From assembly GCA_029882395.1 (NCBI GenBank), contig JAOUKT010000008.1, positions 18,579-82,578 on the forward strand: a DNA stretch of 64,000 bases, read 5' to 3'. This DNA is from Gammaproteobacteria bacterium. GTDB lineage: Bacteria; Pseudomonadota; Gammaproteobacteria; SZUA-229. Below the pieces are notes generated by a model. The model had not been told where the DNA came from, ran no database searches, and was given only the letters and a program-made list of their open reading frames with translations. Positions 28,258-36,390 of the stretch are shown piece by piece (position 1 is the first letter of the stretch; each line of letters opens with the position of its first letter). The position numbers and the translations under genes are program-made.

Positions 28258-28466
28258 ATTCATTCCCCACTTTAGTTTATTTTTATATTGGCCAAATTAT
28301 ATTCATCACAAAAACTTATTCATCACTCTAAAGTATGAAAATGGTGGCCAGGTTTGAGATAATGCAACAGAAACTTTCAATCTAAAGTATGATTGCTGAA
28401 AGCGTATTCATGCTATGATTTCGTGGAAATCTAAGAACACATACAATAAAAAATAAGGATTCTCTT
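28258..28466. promoter_or_regulatory. Divergent promoter region with 12-bp direct repeats
   Basis: The sequence TCTAAAGTATGA occurs at 28327-28338 and again at 28381-28392, a 54-bp step close to five helical turns. TTCATCAC also occurs twice near 28301-28326. The region separates the large lipoprotein gene from the response-regulator gene, so the repeats are candidate regulator sites controlling either gene. The regulator gene has a good ribosome site, AAGGA at 28455-28459. Confidence 0.45.
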
Positions 28467-29111
28467 TTGAAAGTACTGATCATTGACGATCACCCGCTTT
28501 TCATAGATGGAATTTCCCTGCTATTGAAACAGCTGTCGGATCATCTCGACATCACTTGCGTTATGTCTGTCAAGCAAGCCATCATTCAACTTGAGAGTGA
28601 TGCAGAATTTGATATTATACTGCTCGATTTAAACCTGCCTGAGATGGATGGCGTCTCTTTGCTTAAACGATTCAAGGCCGATGAGTTATGCACGCCTCTG
28701 GTCATTATCTCGGCAGAAGAACAGGCCGGCCTGATTAAATACACACTTGACTGGGGCGCAATGGGCTTTATTCCAAAGTCTTATCTTGCTGATGAAATGC
28801 TCGCCGCGTTACGCCGCATACTTCAGGGAGAGGTGTTTATTCCCGAATCCATTCAGCTATTACTGAGCAGGTTACCTGCAGCAATGCATTCAGAAAAATT
28901 ACCTGACAGTCTGAAAAAAAGTGGCATCAGTAAAAAACAGTATGAAGTACTGTCACTGATATCGATGGGATATTCAAACCAGAAAATTGCTGACACGCTC
29001 AACAGAACCGAGCATACCGTAAAATCACACGTAACGGCCTTGCTGCATTTGCTGGGTGCAAAAAACCGCATGGAATGCGCCGACATTGCCAGAAAACGTG
29101 GTTTGATTTAA
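28467..29111 (+). CDS. NarL/LuxR-family response regulator
   Basis: A 214-residue two-domain regulator. The receiver (about 1-118) has the acidic pair in LIIDDHPLFIDG, phospho-acceptor Asp in IILLDLNLPEMDG and the lysine of FIPKSY. The output domain (about 148-212) is a LuxR helix-turn-helix (ISKKQYEVLSLISMGYSNQK, then TVKSHVTALLHLLGAKNRMEC). The start is a TTG at 28467, set by AAGGA seven bases upstream. It converges on the second hybrid kinase gene with 14 bp between the stops, and that kinase, which has its own receiver, is the likely partner. Its targets probably include the adjacent divergent lipoprotein gene, though this is an inference. Confidence 0.9.
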   Translation: MKVLIIDDHPLFIDGISLLLKQLSDHLDITCVMSVKQAIIQLESDAEFDIILLDLNLPEMDGVSLLKRFKADELCTPLVIISAEEQAGLIKYTLDWGAMGFIPKSYLADEMLAALRRILQGEVFIPESIQLLLSRLPAAMHSEKLPDSLKKSGISKKQYEVLSLISMGYSNQKIADTLNRTEHTVKSHVTALLHLLGAKNRMECADIARKRGLI

Positions 29112-29125
29112 GCCCTTTATTGACT

Positions 29126-30871
29126 TTATCTGTCAAGACAAAGACTGTTCATCATGATTCTAAGTTTAACCGGCTTCACGGGTTTATGCAGCACCGGGCA
29201 GCCACACTCTTTTATTTCTGCAAGGCTTTGTGTTGATGTGTCGGCTGTCACCAGCAATGACGGAATACTGGTTTCATAGCGAGCCTGCATGGCTTCAATC
29301 ACTTCTATACCGGTTCTGTTATCTTGCAGTCTGTAATCTGTTACCAGTATATCCGGGGTCAAATTGATTTTATCGATCAGCCTGATGGCTGAATCGAGAG
29401 AGTCAGCCTCATAAACATTACAGCCCCACTTCTTTAGCATGATCGACATGGCCTCACTGACAGCAACATCATCGTCGATTAATAAAACATCTTTACCCTG
29501 CAGACTCAGACTGCCCAGCGAAGACATTTCATGCTGATGTGATGGCAAAGCGATAGTGCTTTTTTTCAGCATCAGACTGAACACAGAACCTTTTCCATAA
29601 ACAGACTGTATTGAAACCGTGTGCCCCATCAAATGGCATAATCGTTTAACTATCGCCAGTCCGAGTCCCAGCCCATGGTTCTGTCTGCGGTCCTGTTTTG
29701 TATTATGCAATTGTTTAAATTCATCAAATATAGTGACGTAGTGATCGTCTTCAATGCCACAACCGCTATCCCATACCTGAATAAGCTGCCTATCGTTACG
29801 GCTGCGGCAGGTAATAAAAATACTGCCCTTTTCTGTATAACGGATTGCATTGCTCAACAGGTTTCTTAAAATCCGTTCAAACCACAAAGGGTCAGTATAT
29901 ATAACGGCTTTTGACGGCCTGGCAAAAAGTTTGAGATTCTTGTTTCTGGCTTTTATTTCATATTGACGAATCACTTTGTCGATAGCATCATCTGCATCGA
30001 CCGGCTGCATAAAAACCTCTACTGCACCGGCATCTAATTTTGATATATCCAGCAACGCATCAAACAGCTTCAGCAACGACTCCTGTGAACTCTCGAGCTT
30101 TTGATATAACTGCATACGTTCGTTTTCATCATTGCAGTATTTTAATGCGCCAACAAACAGCCCCATGGAATGCAGGGGCTGTCGTAAGTCATGGCTGGCC
30201 GCCGCCAGGAAATGTGACTTGGATATATTGGCTTTTTCAGCAAGTTCTTTTGCTTTTGTCACTTCTGCTTTCTGCTCAGTCAGCTGCTCGATTAAATCAA
30301 GATTTTTAAAGCGTAAATGAACACTCCTGTTGGAAGATTTACTGATAACATGCGAGTAACCTACCAGAGTCAGGAGATAGGCAACTGCCATCCACGAAAG
30401 GTAATGCCAGTTACTGCCCTCATGGGTCATTGTGAAAAATATCAATGGCAGTGTGGCCGGTAAAATAAAAAAATAACACGCCGGCAGGTAAACGGAGCTT
30501 GAGGCCACCACATTGACAGTCAGGCCGCATATGATAAATAATATAAAATAATAACTTTCCAAGGGCACATCAAACAGCCCAATATACCCCCAGGCGCAGC
30601 CGGAAAAAAAACTAGCCAGCAAATATAAATTTCTAAACAAATAAATATTTTTATGCGCTGAGAATAATCGTGAAATAATCACACGGTATACCGACATTAA
30701 AATAATAGAAATCAGCCACGTTATTAGAATGGTGTGCATCACAACATTCCACAACATGACAACAAGTAAAGATGAAATAATGATGTTGCCGGCAATTATG
30801 AAATAGATATTCCCATAAAGCATTTTCATTTGTGTCTGCAGTATTTTTTTATTATCAACGACTAATTGCAT
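29126..30871 (-). CDS. Membrane hybrid sensor histidine kinase
   Basis: A 581-residue sensor from the ATG at 30871; a TTG two codons upstream is an alternative. The N-terminal 175 residues form about six transmembrane helices with no sizeable periplasmic loop. A short coiled linker follows, then HisKA with phospho-acceptor His in AAASHDLRQPLHSMGLF (near residue 227), an HATPase domain (NAIRYTEKG, WDSGCGIED, GLGLGLAIVKRL) and a receiver with its acceptor Asp in ILVTDYRLQDN (near 512). The integral sensor resembles those of MASE-type kinases, which detect membrane or small diffusible signals. It is convergent with the NarL-type regulator. An array of A/T repeats lies just upstream. Confidence 0.88.
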   Translation of the reverse strand: MQLVVDNKKILQTQMKMLYGNIYFIIAGNIIISSLLVVMLWNVVMHTILITWLISIILMSVYRVIISRLFSAHKNIYLFRNLYLLASFFSGCAWGYIGLFDVPLESYYFILFIICGLTVNVVASSSVYLPACYFFILPATLPLIFFTMTHEGSNWHYLSWMAVAYLLTLVGYSHVISKSSNRSVHLRFKNLDLIEQLTEQKAEVTKAKELAEKANISKSHFLAAASHDLRQPLHSMGLFVGALKYCNDENERMQLYQKLESSQESLLKLFDALLDISKLDAGAVEVFMQPVDADDAIDKVIRQYEIKARNKNLKLFARPSKAVIYTDPLWFERILRNLLSNAIRYTEKGSIFITCRSRNDRQLIQVWDSGCGIEDDHYVTIFDEFKQLHNTKQDRRQNHGLGLGLAIVKRLCHLMGHTVSIQSVYGKGSVFSLMLKKSTIALPSHQHEMSSLGSLSLQGKDVLLIDDDVAVSEAMSIMLKKWGCNVYEADSLDSAIRLIDKINLTPDILVTDYRLQDNRTGIEVIEAMQARYETSIPSLLVTADTSTQSLAEIKECGCPVLHKPVKPVKLRIMMNSLCLDR

Positions 30872-30890
30872 AAACAAAGAACCCTGTTAA

Positions 30891-31000
30891 ATTTATTTAA
30901 AATTATTTAAAATTATTTAAAATTATTTAAAATTATTTAAAATTATTTTTAATTATTTTTAATTATTTTTAATTATTTTTAATTATTTTTAATTTATATT
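30891..31000. repeat. A/T-only tandem repeat with a 10-bp unit
   Basis: Eleven consecutive 10-bp blocks made only of A and T. The first is ATTTATTTAA, then AATTATTTAA four times, then AATTATTTTT five times and a degenerate AATTTATATT. The unit length nearly equals one helical turn, so runs of A or T are in phase, which is expected to bend DNA. It begins 20 bp upstream of the hybrid kinase start codon and therefore covers its promoter or leader. Confidence 0.9.
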
Positions 31001-31602
31001 AAATATAGTCTTACCATATAACCAGCCCGCACTCACTTTTGCCTGATAACGCCTGCACGGATACGTTAAGAACACATTTTTAATATCCGTTTGAATAACG
31101 CATCAGAGCCGCGTCACGCAATAATAACAGCTGAACACCGGGGTGGTGTTATTAAATACCCGGTGTGATCTCGATTAATGCCTGTAGTCAGCTGCATTGC
31201 CGCCACCCCAAATACACCCCTCAAAGCAAACAACTGTAAACCTGTCTCTGCTCACTTTATAGATTAGCCCAAAATGCGGCATTAAACAGATTATTGATCG
31301 CTTATGCAATTTTCATACGGTCAGGTCCGGGCAAACATTCAGCAGAAAAAGACGTATCGTTCTGCAACGTATTTACCGCTCAGTGGCGTTATGCAAAGCG
31401 GCGATGTCAGCTGTTTTTTATATCATGAGCAGGCTATGGATGTCTCAAAAAAAGCTGATAATGAATAAACCTGATGTAAATGGGTGGGCAAATAATCCAA
31501 TAAAACTGAAAACCTTAAAATTAAAGCAGATTCAAATCCCGTTTAGAAATATAATGCTGCATTTATTGACAACCAGCCAAGCCTTATTAAACAACCGCGA
31601 CG
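31001..31602. other. Gene-free region upstream of cobQ with two overlapping hairpins
   Basis: No convincing gene or tRNA. Two inverted repeats compete for the same bases: CACCGGG (31136-31142) with CCCGGTG (31159-31165), and GGGGTGGTG (31140-31148) with CGCCACCCC (31201-31209, one G-U pair). The region should contain the cobQ promoter. A cobalamin riboswitch was looked for and not found. Confidence 0.45.
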
Positions 31603-33090
31603 ATGAACAGACACACGCTAATGATACAAGGCACCACATCGGATGCCGGCAAAAGTACTTTTGTCGCGGGCTTATGCCGTGTATTACATCGACGGGGCAT
31701 ATCGGTTGCTCCTTTTAAACCACAGAACATGGCATTAAACAGCGCGGTAACCGCCGATGGCGGTGAAATTGGTCGGGCGCAGGCCGTTCAGGCTCAGGCC
31801 TGTGGTTTAGAGCCACATATTGATATGAACCCTGTTTTGTTAAAACCCAGTAGTGATCAGAACGCGCAAATTATTATTCACGGCAAAGCCTTAAAAAACA
31901 TGAATGCGCGTGATTACCATCAGTACAAAACCGTAGCAATGAAGGCCGTGCTTGAGTCACACCAGCGCTTGTCTGAACAGTATGACATTATTATTGTTGA
32001 AGGGGCCGGCAGCCCGGCTGAAATTAATTTACGCGACCGCGATATCGCCAATATGGGATTTGCTGAAGCCGTTGATTGCCCGGTGATTATCATTGCCGAT
32101 ATTGATAAAGGCGGCGTGTTTGCACATTTAACCGGCACACTGAATCTGCTCAGTCAGTCCGAACAGGATCGCACCAAAGGTTTTGTTATTAACCGTTTTC
32201 GCGGTGACATTTCTTTATTAACACCCGGTAACGACTGGCTCGAAGAATACACCGGTAAAACCGTTTTTGGTACACTGCCCTATCTGATGAATTTTCACCT
32301 TGAGGCAGAAGATGCCATCAATTCCGAAAATAGTTTTGAAAGCGAAACACCGCTTAAAGTGATTGTGCCGGTGTTACCCAGAATCAGTAATCACACCGAT
32401 TTTGATCCGCTGCGATTACACCCTCAGGTTGATTGTCAGTTTATCGCGGCAGACGCCGATATCCCGGCCTGTGATTTAATTATTCTTCCCGGCAGTAAAA
32501 ATGTACGTGATGATTTTAACTGGCTCAAACAACATGGCTGGGATGAACACATTAACAGACACCTGCGCTATGGCGGAAAGTTGTTAGGCATCTGTGGCGG
32601 CTTTCAAATGCTGGGTAAAGCCATTCATGATCCTGAGGGCATTGAAAGCAAAGCCGGCAGTGTCGATGCATTTGCATTGCTTGATTTTGAAACAAGCCTG
32701 CATGATGATAAACAACTTAAAAACGTTAGCGGTTATCTGGCGCACTCAGAAACAAAAGTCAGTGGTTATGAAATCCATTGTGGCATTTCAACCGGCTCTG
32801 CACTTGAGCGGCCCGCCCTGGTTCTTGAAGATACAAACGATGGTGCCGTATCAGAAGATAACCTGATCATGGGCACTTATTGTCACGGTTTGTTTGAAGA
32901 GCAAAGCTCCTGTCAGTCCATGCTGGAGTGGGCCGGATTGAAAAACGCAAAAGCCATTGACTATTTTAAACGCCGCGAAGACGATATAAATCGCCTGGCT
33001 GATTGCATCGAAGAGCATATTGATTTAAACGCTATCTGTGAATTATTAGATATTGAGATGGCCTGCAGCAATAAAAAGGTTTCTGTGTGA
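31603..33090 (+). CDS. cobQ: Cobyric acid synthase
   Basis: CobQ amidates four side chains of adenosylcobyrinic acid a,c-diamide, using glutamine and ATP, to give adenosylcobyric acid. The 495-residue protein has the dethiobiotin-synthetase-like P-loop region [19 protein letters not shown] at residues 10-28 and KPQNMALNS, and a class I glutamine-amidotransferase domain with nucleophile Cys331 in [12 protein letters not shown] and the catalytic histidine (His428) in GTYCHGLFE. The ATG at 31603 is used; 31621 is an alternative six codons in. It heads a tightly overlapping cobQ-cobU-cobT-cobC-cobS run. Confidence 0.95.
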   Translation: MNRHTLMIQGTTSDAGKSTFVAGLCRVLHRRGISVAPFKPQNMALNSAVTADGGEIGRAQAVQAQACGLEPHIDMNPVLLKPSSDQNAQIIIHGKALKNMNARDYHQYKTVAMKAVLESHQRLSEQYDIIIVEGAGSPAEINLRDRDIANMGFAEAVDCPVIIIADIDKGGVFAHLTGTLNLLSQSEQDRTKGFVINRFRGDISLLTPGNDWLEEYTGKTVFGTLPYLMNFHLEAEDAINSENSFESETPLKVIVPVLPRISNHTDFDPLRLHPQVDCQFIAADADIPACDLIILPGSKNVRDDFNWLKQHGWDEHINRHLRYGGKLLGICGGFQMLGKAIHDPEGIESKAGSVDAFALLDFETSLHDDKQLKNVSGYLAHSETKVSGYEIHCGISTGSALERPALVLEDTNDGAVSEDNLIMGTYCHGLFEEQSSCQSMLEWAGLKNAKAIDYFKRREDDINRLADCIEEHIDLNAICELLDIEMACSNKKVSV

Positions 33091-33620
33091 TTGAACTGAT
33101 TCTAGGCGGCGTAAAATCTGGCAAAAGCAAACTGGCTGAACAACATGCCATCAACACCGGGCTTGATGTTGTTTATATTGCAACAGCCATGAAAACATTC
33201 GATGGCATTACTGACCAGGCCATGTTAGACCGAATAAAAAACCATCAGTTACAACGCCCGGCGCACTGGTCTGTTATCGAGGAACCTATAGCACTTGCTA
33301 AGACCTTAAGCGAACAGGTATCGGCTGATAAAACCCTGCTGGTTGACTGCCTGACCTTATGGCTTACCAACCTGCTGCTCAATGATGACAAAACATTGCT
33401 TAGACAAGAAACCGATCAGTTAATTGAGACATTAAGCAGGCTCAATGGCGATATTATTTTTGTCTCCAATGAAACCAGCATGGGCATTATTCCCGAATCA
33501 AAACTGGCTCGTCAGTTTTGTGATGAATCAGGAATTTTACATCAGAAATTAGCCGCTCTTTCAGGGCGGGTGATTTTAACCGTCGCCGGTTTACCACATC
33601 TATTAAAAGGTAGTCTTTAA
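33087..33620 (+). CDS. cobU: Adenosylcobinamide kinase / adenosylcobinamide-phosphate guanylyltransferase
   Basis: CobU activates adenosylcobinamide for nucleotide-loop assembly, first phosphorylating it and then adding GMP. The 177-residue protein begins with the P-loop [15 protein letters not shown] (CobU/CobP signature) and carries [12 protein letters not shown], the histidine segment [11 protein letters not shown] where the GMP-linked His is expected, [12 protein letters not shown] and [16 protein letters not shown]. It starts at a GTG that overlaps the cobQ stop (GTGA). Its stop overlaps the cobT start by one base. Confidence 0.95.
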   Translation: MIELILGGVKSGKSKLAEQHAINTGLDVVYIATAMKTFDGITDQAMLDRIKNHQLQRPAHWSVIEEPIALAKTLSEQVSADKTLLVDCLTLWLTNLLLNDDKTLLRQETDQLIETLSRLNGDIIFVSNETSMGIIPESKLARQFCDESGILHQKLAALSGRVILTVAGLPHLLKGSL

Positions 33621-34675
33621 TGAATTCAACATGGCTTGAACAAGCATGCTTAACACTCAACAATAATGCACACAGTCAGGCAACTGAGCACCAGATGCAG
33701 CTGACAAAGCCGCCTGGCGCACTGGGAAAACTCGAACACATCGCGATTCAACTGGCGGCCATGCAAAACAAAAAACTGCCTGAAATCAACACCGTGCAGA
33801 TTACTGTGTTTGCAGCTGATCATGGCATCGCCAATCAGGGTGTATCGGCTTTTCCGCAGGCTGTTACCGTTGAAATGATTAAGAACTTTTCTCGTGGCGG
33901 CGCGGCCATTAATGTTCTCGCCAGAGCCAATAATGCAACGCTTGATGTTGTTAATCTGGGCACGGCCTATCCTGCAGAGAACTTAAAAGGCGTTATCGAT
34001 AAATCAATTGCCGATGGCACTAAAGATTTCTCGCAACAGCCAGCCATGTCCGAAACAGAATGCATGACAGCACTATCTGTCGGTGCCGAGTTAATCGATC
34101 AGGCCGCTGACAGACAAAGCGATTTGTTTATTGCCGGGGAAATGGGCATTGCCAATACCTCATCTGCAACAGCGATTGCCTGTGCCTTATTAGAGCGCCC
34201 GGCTGAAGATTTGGCAGGTCCTGGTACCGGCCTTGATAATGCGGGCGTCGCCAAAAAAGCCGGCATTATCAACCAGTCACTGTCATTACATAAGCTGACA
34301 AAAGACGATGCGTTAAAAATATTAGAAACCTTCGGTGGTTTTGAAATTGCCGCAATCACTGGCAGTTACATTCGCTGTGCACAATTAGGCATTCCTGTTC
34401 TTGTTGATGGTTTTATCTGCAGTGTTGCCGCGCTTGTGGCCTCGCGAATTAAACCCGGTGTGACAAGCTGGTTTCTTTATGCCCACGCCTCTGCAGAACC
34501 GGGGCATCAGATTATTATGCAGGCTTTAAATGCCACACCAATAGTTGACCTTGGCATGCGCCTGGGTGAAGGTAGCGGTGCTGCCGTTGCCATTCCACTG
34601 ATCAAAAGTGCCTGTGCATTGCATTCACAAATGGCCACTTTTGCAGAAGCAGGCGTTTCTGAAAAAAATGAATAA
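33620..34675 (+). CDS. cobT: Nicotinate-nucleotide--dimethylbenzimidazole phosphoribosyltransferase
   Basis: CobT makes alpha-ribazole phosphate, the lower ligand, from dimethylbenzimidazole and nicotinate mononucleotide. The 351-residue protein shows KPPGALGKLEHIAIQLA, FAADHGIANQGVSAFPQAVT, the EMGIANTSSATAI phosphate-binding loop and LGMRLGEGSGAAVAIPL with the catalytic glutamate near its C-terminus. Length and all motifs match the family. It is coupled to cobU by TAATG and followed 14 nt later by cobC. Confidence 0.95.
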   Translation: MNSTWLEQACLTLNNNAHSQATEHQMQLTKPPGALGKLEHIAIQLAAMQNKKLPEINTVQITVFAADHGIANQGVSAFPQAVTVEMIKNFSRGGAAINVLARANNATLDVVNLGTAYPAENLKGVIDKSIADGTKDFSQQPAMSETECMTALSVGAELIDQAADRQSDLFIAGEMGIANTSSATAIACALLERPAEDLAGPGTGLDNAGVAKKAGIINQSLSLHKLTKDDALKILETFGGFEIAAITGSYIRCAQLGIPVLVDGFICSVAALVASRIKPGVTSWFLYAHASAEPGHQIIMQALNATPIVDLGMRLGEGSGAAVAIPLIKSACALHSQMATFAEAGVSEKNE

Positions 34676-34689
34676 AGATAGCTGACAAT

Positions 34690-35286
34690 ATGTTCATCGA
34701 TTTATTGCGCCATGGCGAAGTTGCGGGTAAAAGCTGTTTTCGCGGCCACACTGATCAGCCGTTAAGCAAAACAGGCTGGCAACAAATGGCGGCCGCGTTA
34801 GAAGATTACACCGCGGATATCGTTCTCAGCTCCCCACTACAACGCTGTGCTGATTTTTCAGCTCACTGGTCTGATGCAAAAAATATCAGCGCGGTTTTTA
34901 TGCCCGAGTTTAAAGAAATTAACTTTGGCGACTGGGATGGTTTAACGGCCGATGAAATTGCATTGACACAGGCGGATGAACTTCATCGTTTCTGGGATAA
35001 CCCTGCAAGCGTGACGCCTCCAAAGGGAGAAAGCCTGGCTGAGTTTCAGCAACGCATTGTAAATGGCTGGGATTCATTAATAGAAAAGCATCATGGCCAG
35101 CATGTTTTGTTAGTCACTCACGGTGGTGTGATTAAAATACTTGTGGCACACGTGCTGTCGATGCCCGTTGAAAAACTGTTATCCATCGAAACACCACTGG
35201 CGGCTATGAGCCGTATCCGGATAATGACTGATCCGGCAGGCATGCGCTATTCAAGCCTGGTTTTTCACGCCGGTAAAGCCTGCTAA
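34690..35286 (+). CDS. cobC: Alpha-ribazole phosphatase (histidine phosphatase family)
   Basis: CobC removes the phosphate from alpha-ribazole-5'-phosphate (or from adenosylcobalamin phosphate). The 198-residue protein has the catalytic RHGE motif (residues 7-10 in LLRHGEVAGKS), SSPLQRCADF, and VLLVTHGGVIKILVAHVL with the second catalytic histidine. It is a general histidine phosphatase by motif; the assignment rests on its position between cobT and cobS, whose stop/start overlap it by one base (TAATG). Confidence 0.9.
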   Translation: MFIDLLRHGEVAGKSCFRGHTDQPLSKTGWQQMAAALEDYTADIVLSSPLQRCADFSAHWSDAKNISAVFMPEFKEINFGDWDGLTADEIALTQADELHRFWDNPASVTPPKGESLAEFQQRIVNGWDSLIEKHHGQHVLLVTHGGVIKILVAHVLSMPVEKLLSIETPLAAMSRIRIMTDPAGMRYSSLVFHAGKAC

Positions 35287-36017
35287 TGCGATCATTCCTT
35301 CTTGCCCTGGCGTTTTTAACGCGCATCCCCGGGCCAGCTATTGACAATATTTCTGATCGTGACATCGCACTATCACAGTATTATTACCCGCTGATAGGCC
35401 TGATCATTGGCCTGCTGCTGCTGCTCGGCGAACACTTTATCTCACTGCCTTCTGCCGCACTGGAAGCGGCCTTGTTATTAGCTCTCTGGGTATACATTAC
35501 CGGCGCACTGCATATCGACGGGCTCGCTGATTGCGCCGATGCCTGGGTAGGCGGTTATGGTGATAAAGACAAAACCCTGTTGATTATGAAAGACCCACAG
35601 AGCGGGCCAGTCGCGGTTTCACTGGTGGTTTGCATGTTGCTGATAAAATTTACCGCACTTGAGATCATCATTGAAAACGGCTCATGGAGCGCACTGCTTT
35701 TGTCAACCGTGATCGCCCGCAGCCTGTTACCTTTATTGTTCCAGACAACACCGTATGTGCGCAGCCATGGCCTGGGATCAGCCTTAAGCGCACGCCCGTC
35801 ACTGCCACTGACCATTACAATGCAAATTTTATGTCTGCTATTGGCGATCTTATTAGCCGGCCTCTCTGGCCTGTTTATCGTCGTGGCAGCAGGCCTGCTT
35901 TTTATAATAATCCGCCATTTGAGCATTAAACGCGTTGGCGGCATCACCGGCGATGTTGCTGGCGCGATGGTTGAACTAACTGAAGTGCTGGTTTTAGTTG
36001 CTTTTTTAAGTCTGTGA
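35286..36017 (+). CDS. cobS: Adenosylcobinamide-GDP ribazoletransferase (cobalamin synthase)
   Basis: CobS joins adenosylcobinamide-GDP to alpha-ribazole (or its phosphate), completing cobalamin at the inner membrane. The 243-residue polytopic protein has LAFLTRIPG near the N-terminus, GALHIDGLADCADAWVGG with the metal-binding aspartates, IMKDPQSGPVAV and the C-terminal KRVGGITGDVAGAMVELTE, all family signatures. It is the last gene of the cobQUTCS run; no clear terminator follows before the EF-G leader. Confidence 0.95.
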   Translation: MRSFLLALAFLTRIPGPAIDNISDRDIALSQYYYPLIGLIIGLLLLLGEHFISLPSAALEAALLLALWVYITGALHIDGLADCADAWVGGYGDKDKTLLIMKDPQSGPVAVSLVVCMLLIKFTALEIIIENGSWSALLLSTVIARSLLPLLFQTTPYVRSHGLGSALSARPSLPLTITMQILCLLLAILLAGLSGLFIVVAAGLLFIIIRHLSIKRVGGITGDVAGAMVELTEVLVLVAFLSL

Positions 36018-36390
36018 TAGCAGCAAGGACAGCCTCTTCCCGGGTTACAAAAAAGCCGAAATCCTGAGCAAAACACAGTAAATATAGAAATATCAGCCAA
36101 ATAGTCAAAATTATTACAATTTATCGTTATTTAAGGCGTATATTTATTCTATTCTCATGCACTTTTCATGTAGAATATCCCCCTTTCAAAATTGGACGAG
36201 TGGGCTAGCGGGATTAAAGAGCGCTGCTACACTTGAATTGCAAGTTTTCCCGGATTGATTTTATCTGGCTATTGAGATGTAGCCAATATAATGATCAGTC
36301 TGGAATCTGGGGCCATCATGGGTTAACTCTCCATAGAGACTAACGCATCAATGGAAACCAGTAATTTAATGCCAACTTCAGAGTGCAAAA
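36018..36390 (+). promoter_or_regulatory. Long leader/promoter region of the EF-G paralogue
   Basis: A TAGAAT hexamer at 36171-36176 is the best -10 candidate; its -35 is weak. The following 200 bases can fold into several short hairpins: CGGGA (36209-36213) with TCCCG (36248-36252) enclosing ACTTG/CAAGT (36232-36246), then GGCTA/TAGCC (36267-36284). This looks like a structured 5' leader of a highly expressed gene. The ribosome site at the ATG 36391 is not strong. Confidence 0.4.

Noticed and set aside
31300..31420. Possible cobalamin riboswitch upstream of cobQ (fragments resembling B12-box and CAGTGGC)
   Set aside because: GGTCAGGTCCGGGC and CAGTGGC are in the wrong order and orientation and the conserved core is not present; no riboswitch can be supported.
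31383..31718. 111-residue plus-strand frame running into cobQ
   Set aside because: It overlaps cobQ out of frame and has no ribosome site or motif.
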